This document shows, one piece after another, positions 58,396 to 64,000 of a DNA stretch of 64,000 bases (the stretch's first letter is position 1; the number at the start of each line of letters is the position of its first letter). Both the position numbers and the translations under genes were made by a program. Location of the stretch: positions 1,066,001-1,130,000 of the forward strand of contig NZ_OU745373.1 in NCBI RefSeq assembly GCF_916618745.1. The letters are read 5' to 3'. The notes under the pieces were generated by a model, which made no database searches, was not told the origin of the DNA, and saw only the letters and a program-made list of their open reading frames with translations. The stretch is from Cardiobacterium sp. Marseille-Q4385. Lineage in GTDB: Bacteria; Pseudomonadota; Gammaproteobacteria; Cardiobacteriales; Cardiobacteriaceae.

Positions 58396-60114
58396 TCAGG
58401 CGGGTTTCTGATTTTGCGCCGCTTTGGCTTTTTCCCGTGCCACCAGTTCGCGGCGCAGGATTTTGCCGACGTTGGATTTCGGCAGTTCGTCGCAGAATTC
58501 GTATTCTTTGGGGCGCTTGTAACCGGTGAGGTTGGCACTGGCGAATTTTTGCAGCGCTTCCACTGTCGGTTTCGCGCCCGCACGCGGCACGATGCAGGCT
58601 TTGACTTTCTCGCCCGATCCTTCGTTCGGCACGCCGATGCACGCCACTTCCAGCACGTCCGGATGTTGCGCCAGCACAGCTTCGACTTCGCTGGGGTACA
58701 CGTTGAAGCCGGAGACGAGGATCATGTCTTTTTTGCGGTCAACGATTTTCAGCGCGCCGTCCGGCTGCATCTGCGCGATGTCGCCGGTTTTCAGCCAGCC
58801 GTCCTGCATGGCGCGGCGGGTTTCGTCTTCGTGACGCCAGTAGCCTTTCATCACTTGCGGGCCGCGCACCCACATTTCCCCCGGCTCGCCCAGCGGCACA
58901 AGTTTGCCGTCGTCGTCGCGCAGGCTGACGTCAGTGCCGGGAATGGGGTAGCCGATAGTGCCGTTATAGGCCTTGGTGTCCATCTGGTTGACGCTGATAA
59001 GCGGCGAGGTTTCGGTCATGCCGTAGCCTTCGACGATGATGTTGCCGGTGAGCTGCTGCCATTCGTCCGAGACGGTTTTTTCCAGCGGCATCCCGCCGGC
59101 GATGACGAAACGCAGATGCGAGAAGTCGAGGCGGCGGAAGTCTTTGGTGTTGAGCAGGGTTTTGAAGAGGGTGTTGACGCCGGTCATCATGGTTGGCGGG
59201 TGGCGGCGCAGGATGGTGATGAAGGATTTGATGTCACGCGGGTTCGTCACCAGCACGGAATGCGCGCCGCGCCCGCTGAAAGCGATGCTGTTAATGGTGC
59301 AGCAGAAGATGTGGTAGAGCGGCAGCGCGGTGATGAGGACGTCATCCGGGCCGATGTTGTACGAGCCGATCCACAGGTTGATTTGGGCGGCGTTCGCGAG
59401 CAGGTTGGCGTGGGTGAGCATCGCGCCTTTGGCGACGCCGGTCGTGCCGCCGGTGTATTGCAGCATGGCCATGTCATCCGGTGCGGCCTGGTGCGGGGTA
59501 TAGGGCAGGCGTCGCCCTTTGCGCAGGGCTTTTTTGAAGGAGATAACATCCGGCAGGTAGTAGGGCGGCACAAGTTTGCCGATGTGGCGCACGTAGAAAT
59601 CGACGATGGGCGACCAGAACCAGCCCATTTCGTCGCCGTAGCAGGTAACGATGATGTCTTTGAGCCCCGGCACTTGCGGGCGCACTTCGGCGACGCTGCG
59701 GGTAAAGTTTTCCGCCAGCACGATGCCGCGCGCGCCGCTGTCGTTCAGCTGGTGTTCGAGTTCGCGCGCGGTGTAGAGCGGGTTGACGTTGACGACGACC
59801 ACGCCCGCCAGCATGCAGCCGTAGAGACAGATGGGGAATTGCAGGATGTTCGGCATCATCAGGGAGAGACGGTCGCCGGGCTGGTAGCCGAGGTCGTGGC
59901 GCAGGTAGGCGGCGAATGCACGGGCACGTTCGCCGATTTCGGCGAAGCTCAGGGTGCGGCGGAAGTTGCTGAAGGCAGGCAGCGCCGCATGGCGGGCGAA
60001 CATGGCTTCAAGGAAGGCGGCAAGGTTCGGGTATTCGCCACCCGCGCAGTCGTGCGGGACTTCAGCGCGGTAACTCGCCAGCCACGGGCGGGGGATGTCG
60101 TCTGTCGTCGTCAT
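58396..60114 (-). CDS. fadD: Long-chain acyl-CoA synthetase FadD
   Basis: 572 residues, an adenylate-forming enzyme that activates fatty acids with ATP and CoA. The P-loop-like YTGGTTGVAKGAML, the core GYGMTETSPLISV, WLKTGDIAQ and the C-terminal hinge DRKKDMILVSGFNVYPSEVE are all present, with the catalytic Lys in SNVGKILRRE. Normal length for the family. Start MTTTDDIPRPW at 60114. Confidence 0.93.
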   Translation of the reverse strand: MTTTDDIPRPWLASYRAEVPHDCAGGEYPNLAAFLEAMFARHAALPAFSNFRRTLSFAEIGERARAFAAYLRHDLGYQPGDRLSLMMPNILQFPICLYGCMLAGVVVVNVNPLYTARELEHQLNDSGARGIVLAENFTRSVAEVRPQVPGLKDIIVTCYGDEMGWFWSPIVDFYVRHIGKLVPPYYLPDVISFKKALRKGRRLPYTPHQAAPDDMAMLQYTGGTTGVAKGAMLTHANLLANAAQINLWIGSYNIGPDDVLITALPLYHIFCCTINSIAFSGRGAHSVLVTNPRDIKSFITILRRHPPTMMTGVNTLFKTLLNTKDFRRLDFSHLRFVIAGGMPLEKTVSDEWQQLTGNIIVEGYGMTETSPLISVNQMDTKAYNGTIGYPIPGTDVSLRDDDGKLVPLGEPGEMWVRGPQVMKGYWRHEDETRRAMQDGWLKTGDIAQMQPDGALKIVDRKKDMILVSGFNVYPSEVEAVLAQHPDVLEVACIGVPNEGSGEKVKACIVPRAGAKPTVEALQKFASANLTGYKRPKEYEFCDELPKSNVGKILRRELVAREKAKAAQNQKPA

Positions 60115-60139
60115 GGGGTTTTCCTTAAGTTGTGCGGGT

Positions 60140-60955
60140 TCAGTTGCCCGTAATACGTTCGAGTTCGGCGATCAGCGCCTGCCGCTCGCTTTTGTTGAGG
60201 CCGCCGATGGTTTTGAGTTTGCGGTCAAACGGCACAGCCGCGCCGCCATCGGCAGGTGCGAAAGCGAGGAGACGGGCAGTATCGCCGCTCACGTCCAGCA
60301 GCCACGGCTCCATTTTTTTGCCGAGGTTAATGGTGATTTTGCATTCCGTGCCATTGATGTCGGCGAAGAAGTGGGTGAGCGATTCGCCCTTGACGGCGGC
60401 ATCGACGGTGGTCAAACGCCACGGGTAGGCGTCGCGCCCATTCAACCCGCGCAAGAGGGTGCGGACACGCGGCAGGGAGACGAACAACGCCTGTCCGGTG
60501 AGATAGAGGAAAACAATGCCCAAAACGGCGATGACGGCGGCGACAATCATGCGGTTCACCGCTTTCTCGGCGGCAAGGTCGAGGGTGACTTGACTTGGGT
60601 CGCTGTTGGCGGCAATCGCTACCACGCTGAAATCTTTGCCCATGCTGAAATCGAAGAAGAGGAAACTTTTTTCCCAGCTTTGGCCGCCGTCGCGGATGGT
60701 GGTATCGCAGTGCGTCACGAGGTAGTAATGGCTTTTGCACTTGCCGTCAATGTCGGCATTGAAGAGGACGCGGTGGTCTTGGCCGATTTGATAATCGGTG
60801 TAGGCGGCCTTGCCGAGATAAGCCGCCCACAAAAACAGTCCGACGGCAAAGAGCGGCAGAAATATCCCCGCCGCGAGGATTCTGCCCGGCGAATTGGCAA
60901 AGATACCTTTCATTTTCAGCGGTTTATCAGGAAGGTTAAGGGTGAAGTCAGTCAT
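60140..60955 (-). CDS. Unknown membrane protein
   Basis: 271 residues. Two hydrophobic segments (ILAAGIFLPLFAVGLFLWAAYLG without its first residues, and MIVAAVIAVLGIVFLYLTG) flank a periplasmic domain with HYYLVTHCDTTI. The C-terminal part is cytoplasmic and ends in GGLNKSERQALIAELERI. I recognise no family. 25 bp upstream of fadD on the same strand, so probably co-transcribed. Confidence 0.65.
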   Translation of the reverse strand: MTDFTLNLPDKPLKMKGIFANSPGRILAAGIFLPLFAVGLFLWAAYLGKAAYTDYQIGQDHRVLFNADIDGKCKSHYYLVTHCDTTIRDGGQSWEKSFLFFDFSMGKDFSVVAIAANSDPSQVTLDLAAEKAVNRMIVAAVIAVLGIVFLYLTGQALFVSLPRVRTLLRGLNGRDAYPWRLTTVDAAVKGESLTHFFADINGTECKITINLGKKMEPWLLDVSGDTARLLAFAPADGGAAVPFDRKLKTIGGLNKSERQALIAELERITGN

Positions 60956-61142
60956 GGAGATTTCCGGTTAGTGAATGAAGGGCAATATTGTAAGCGAGCT
61001 TGGCAGACAGCTAAATCGTCCGCATGGTGCCCCATGTCGGCAGGACGTCAGCACGTTGAACGGAAAAACGTGCGGAGGATTTTTGCATCTACCAGCGACG
61101 GTTCTCTTCATCATGATTTTTAGCGCCACTCTACAGCCGCTT

Positions 61143-61151
61143 TGCTAGAAT
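61143..61151 (+). promoter_or_regulatory. Extended -10 promoter of the serine hydrolase gene
   Basis: TGCTAGAAT with no good -35; 35 bp before the ATG at 61186. The preceding 190 bp show no ORF. Confidence 0.45.
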
Positions 61152-61185
61152 AAGCGCTCACGTTACTGTTTGTTTATCCATCGCC

Positions 61186-62055
61186 ATGTTACTCACCAAA
61201 CGTCAACTTCTGAGCCGCAGCGGGATGCTCGGCCTCGGTGCCGCACTGCCGCTTTACGCTCATGCCGCTACGCCACTCGAACAGGCCATCAATGAACGCG
61301 TGCAGCAATTGCGCGCGGAAGGTCGTCTGGCAAGCGATGAACGCACCGCCTGGCTGGTGCATGATTTGGTTGCCAATCGCCCGCTGGCGCAAATCAATGC
61401 CAATACGCCGTTGCAATGCGCCAGCCTGGTCAAGCCCTTTGTCATCCAGGCCTATCTGCTGACCCATTTTGTGAAAGATGCCGCCCTCTATCCAATGAGC
61501 GAGCGGGTGCAAAACGAAATGCGCGGCATGGTGGTGTCCAGCAACAACGAATTCACCAACCACCTATTTAAGCGCCTCGGCGGGCCGGAAGGCGTGCAGT
61601 GGATGCTGAAAAAACAGGCTCCGCAGATTTTCCGCAATATTCAAATCGTCGAGAATATTCCCGCTCAGGGACGTACTTACCGCAATCGTGCCTCCGTCGC
61701 CGACTATGACCGCTTCCTCCGCGCCATGTGGGCGAACCAGCTGCCCGGTGCACAGTTCCTGAAACAGATCATGTCCATTCCCAATCCCGACCGTATCCGC
61801 TCGAAAACACAATTCGTGCCGCAAACTGCCACGGTGTATGACAAAACCGGCTCTACCGCGATGCTCTGTGGCAATTTCGGCGTCATCGAATGCAAGGCAA
61901 ACGGCCGCAGTTACCCCTACACGATTTCCGCCGTTATCGAAAAGGGCACCGCAGCGGGAAATTATTCGAGCTGGATTACCAGCCGCAGTAATGTCATCCG
62001 CGAAATTTCGGATATTGTGTACCTGCATTTTGCAGCCAACCATCAGATTGGCTAG
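61186..62055 (+). CDS. Serine hydrolase of the class A beta-lactamase fold
   Basis: 289 residues with a signal peptide-like start (RQLLSRSGMLGLGAALPLYAHAA). The three active-site motifs of the penicillin-recognising fold are visible: SLVK (SxxK), SNN and KTGS (DKTGST). The class A omega-loop Glu is not obvious, so it may be a carboxypeptidase-like hydrolase rather than a resistance enzyme. It stands alone before yceD. Start MLLTKRQ at 61186. Confidence 0.75.
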   Translation: MLLTKRQLLSRSGMLGLGAALPLYAHAATPLEQAINERVQQLRAEGRLASDERTAWLVHDLVANRPLAQINANTPLQCASLVKPFVIQAYLLTHFVKDAALYPMSERVQNEMRGMVVSSNNEFTNHLFKRLGGPEGVQWMLKKQAPQIFRNIQIVENIPAQGRTYRNRASVADYDRFLRAMWANQLPGAQFLKQIMSIPNPDRIRSKTQFVPQTATVYDKTGSTAMLCGNFGVIECKANGRSYPYTISAVIEKGTAAGNYSSWITSRSNVIREISDIVYLHFAANHQIG

Positions 62056-62093
62056 GATTTATCGCTTTGACAGCCCAAAATGTTGAGAGTATG

Positions 62094-62642
62094 ATGCGCC
62101 ACCCTGCGACCCCGCTGTTACGGCATTTTGACCCATGGGCATATGCCAAAAACCGTTGCCGTGATTCCGGCACACTGCCACTGGCAGAAACGGAAACATT
62201 GCGACAATGGACGGGGACGCGCGATGACGTCGTGCACTACACCCTTGAAGGACAGATCGACAAGCACGGACAAACCCGTTTAAGCGGTAATGTGCGTGCT
62301 GTCTTGCATACCGAATGTCAGCGCTGCCTGGAGCCAATGGCGCTGGAAGTTGCTCATGACTTTGATTATGTCCTGATTCGGGATCAATCTCTGGAAGATA
62401 GAGTGGCCGATGGCAGCGAAACCCTTATTTGCGCCGGGGACGAACTGGACTTGGCGTGGTTTATTGAAGAAGAAGTCCTGCTGGCGATGCCGATGATTGC
62501 CAAGCATGATGATTGCAGCCTGCCGCAGATCGGCGCGCAAGACCCCCTGCCGCAGGCAGACGCGCAACCCAATCCGTTTGCGGCTTTGAAAGACTTACTG
62601 GAAGCTAAGGAGAATTCTCATGGCCGTTCAACAGAATCGTAA
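62094..62642 (+). CDS. yceD: YceD/DUF177 protein
   Basis: 182 residues from the ATG at 62094. The DUF177 signature ECQRCLEPMALEV with the CxxC pair and DLAWFIEEEVLLAMPM is clear, and the gene always precedes rpmF. It may act in 23S rRNA maturation. An upstream TTG (62067) or the ATG at 62091 are alternative starts; GAGAG at 62085 suits 62094 best. The 3' end overlaps rpmF by 23 bp. Confidence 0.88.
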   Translation: MRHPATPLLRHFDPWAYAKNRCRDSGTLPLAETETLRQWTGTRDDVVHYTLEGQIDKHGQTRLSGNVRAVLHTECQRCLEPMALEVAHDFDYVLIRDQSLEDRVADGSETLICAGDELDLAWFIEEEVLLAMPMIAKHDDCSLPQIGAQDPLPQADAQPNPFAALKDLLEAKENSHGRSTES

Positions 62643-62820
62643 AACCCCCTCAAAACGCGGCATGCGCCGTGCCCACGATGCCCTTACCGGTAAAACCATT
62701 TCTACCGACAGAGCAAGCGGTGAGCATCACCTGCGTCACCACATTACCAAAGATGGTTTCTATCGCGGCCGCCAAGTGATTGTTCGCGCCAGCAACAAAC
62801 AGATTGATATCGAAGAATAA
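62620..62820 (+). CDS. rpmF: Ribosomal protein L32
   Basis: 66 residues (MAVQQNRKTPSKRGMRRAHD, then LTGKTISTDRASGEHHLRHH). The zinc-binding Cys residues of some L32 forms are absent, so this is the zinc-free type. AAGGAG sits just before the ATG inside yceD. Confidence 0.97.
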   Translation: MAVQQNRKTPSKRGMRRAHDALTGKTISTDRASGEHHLRHHITKDGFYRGRQVIVRASNKQIDIEE

Positions 62821-62834
62821 AATCCACCTGCGCC

Positions 62835-63881
62835 ATGAGCACGCACAAGCCGCCCGTCATTGCCATTGATGCAATGGGCGGCGATATCGGTTTGGACGTC
62901 ACGCTGACCGCTATCGCCCTCATCCAAAAGCGGCATAACGACGTTCATATGCTGATCGTCGGCGATGAGAACGCTATCCGCGCCCACAAAGCCTTCCCCA
63001 CCATTGATGATGGGCGTGTCCGTATTCGCCATACTTCCCAGGTTGTTGCCATGGACGAGGCGCCTGCCAGTGTGCTGCGTCACAAAACCGATTCATCCAT
63101 GTGGAAGGCTATCGAAGCCGTTCGCGATGGTGATGCGCAGGCCTGTGTTAGTGCCGGTAATACCGGCGCATTGATGGCAAGCAGCCGTTACATCCTGAAA
63201 ATGCTACCCGGCATCTCACGCCCCGCCATCTGTGCGGTGGTGCCTTCGCGTGGCGGTCATGTGCACTGGCTAGATCTTGGTGCGAATGTTGATGCCAAAC
63301 CCGAGCAGCTGGTGCAATTCGCCGTGATGGGTTCGGAGCTGGTTAAGGCGGTGGATGAAAAAGCGCAACCGATCGTTGGTTTGCTCAATATTGGCGAAGA
63401 AGCCATCAAGGGAAATGACATCGTCAAGGAAACCAGCAAGCTGTTAGAACAAACCGGCCTCAATTACTGCGGTTTTGTGGAAGGCAACGACATCTTCCTC
63501 AAAGAACATTTGGATATCGTGGTTTGTGACGGCTTCGTTGGCAACGTCGCCTTGAAATCAGTCGAAGGTATCGCCAAATACATTCAGACCACCTTGGAAC
63601 AAGAATTCCGGCACAGCATCTTCAGCAAAATCGCCGCACTCTTTTCCCTACCGGTTTTGCGTCGCACCAAGCGCCGCATCGACCCGCGCACCTATAACGG
63701 CGCTACCCTGCTCGGTTTACAGGGCATCGTCATCAAAAGCCACGGTAATGCCGACGCTTTTGCCTTTGCCAATGCTATTAACGTCGCGCGTCTAGAAATC
63801 ACCAACGGCATCATCGGTCACATTCGTAAGCAACTCGAACAACCGCAACCCCGCATTCCGGCAGAAGATACCCCTGCATGA
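62835..63881 (+). CDS. plsX: Phosphate acyltransferase PlsX
   Basis: 348 residues. Makes acyl-phosphate from acyl-ACP for phospholipid synthesis. IAIDAMGGDIGLDVTL at the start, SAGNTGALMASSRYIL and CDGFVGNVALKSVEG are family signatures. Overlaps fabH by four bases (ATGA) and follows rpmF by 14 bp, the usual order. Confidence 0.97.
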   Translation: MSTHKPPVIAIDAMGGDIGLDVTLTAIALIQKRHNDVHMLIVGDENAIRAHKAFPTIDDGRVRIRHTSQVVAMDEAPASVLRHKTDSSMWKAIEAVRDGDAQACVSAGNTGALMASSRYILKMLPGISRPAICAVVPSRGGHVHWLDLGANVDAKPEQLVQFAVMGSELVKAVDEKAQPIVGLLNIGEEAIKGNDIVKETSKLLEQTGLNYCGFVEGNDIFLKEHLDIVVCDGFVGNVALKSVEGIAKYIQTTLEQEFRHSIFSKIAALFSLPVLRRTKRRIDPRTYNGATLLGLQGIVIKSHGNADAFAFANAINVARLEITNGIIGHIRKQLEQPQPRIPAEDTPA

Positions 63882-64000
63882 TTTACAGCAAAATACTCAG
63901 CACTGGCAGCTATCTGCCACAGCAGGTCATGACCAATCATGACTTTGCCGAGCGGATGGATACATCCGACGAGTGGATTCGTACCCGCACTGGCATCGAA
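63878..64000 (+). CDS. fabH: Beta-ketoacyl-ACP synthase III, N-terminal part
   Basis: The first 41 codons only (MIYSKILSTGSYLPQQVMTN, then DTSDEWIRTRTGIE), cut by the window end. The DEWI-RTGI motif identifies FabH, which starts fatty acid chains from acetyl-CoA and malonyl-ACP. ATGA overlap with plsX. Confidence 0.95.
   Translation, partial: MIYSKILSTGSYLPQQVMTNHDFAERMDTSDEWIRTRTGIE

Noticed and set aside
58381..60153. 590-residue ORF opposite fadD
   Set aside because: Antisense shadow of fadD.

Overview
The window looks like chromosome of a moderately GC-rich gammaproteobacterium. The yceD-rpmF-plsX-fabH order, AlaA-type aminotransferase, OpgH/OpgD glucan genes, CueR/CopA/CopZ set and SpeG all fit. 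A Cardiobacterium-like host is my guess from general familiarity, not something the sequence proves.

Layout. Positions 1-3050 hold the 3' part of gltX, tRNA-Ala, two tRNA-Glu, alaA and two tRNA-Asn genes. An 842-bp IS5-family element (IS1031-like, 3-bp TTA target duplication) sits at 3052-3893. Next comes a copper module (copA, copZ, divergent cueR) with a textbook CueR-type promoter of 19-bp spacer. A complete Mu-like transposable prophage occupies 6994-45197 (38,204 bp), with TGTGCATAAA inverted ends and a 5-bp TTTAA target duplication. After it come ppiD, a small cupin gene, opgH, an opgD-like gene, two tandem PepSY genes, a dcuC-like transporter and a second copy of the same IS. That IS landed exactly on the transporter stop codon (TAA duplication). 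The rest is an unknown secreted protein, speG, a 13-unit 35-bp tandem array, fadD, an unknown membrane protein, a serine beta-lactamase-fold protein, and yceD-rpmF-plsX-fabH (fabH cut by the window end).

The prophage reads almost entirely on the minus strand from its L end at 45.2 kb. It runs repressor (plus strand), ner, transposase A, target-choice ATPase B, a string of small overlapping early genes with gam, gemA and mor, the lysis cassette (amidase, holin, Rz, Rz1), terminase small, regulators, terminase large, portal, MuF, gpG, a three-gene cargo island, protease/scaffold, major head, tail sheath, tube, chaperone with a -1 frameshift, tape measure, baseplate genes, tail fibre and fibre assembly. 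At the R end, where Mu has com and mom, it has com followed by three overlapping genes: a 47-residue protein, a fusion of an ABC-type ATPase with a GNAT domain, and a formyltransferase-fold protein. I think this is a mom-replacement DNA-modification cassette, and it is the most interesting thing in the window.

Other points: the MuF protein carries a C-terminal HExxH metallopeptidase-like domain; the major head gene has a one-base deletion; terminator-like hairpins sit directly on the start regions of two late genes; and a dispersed palindromic repeat occurs three times, once inside the prophage Rz1-like gene.
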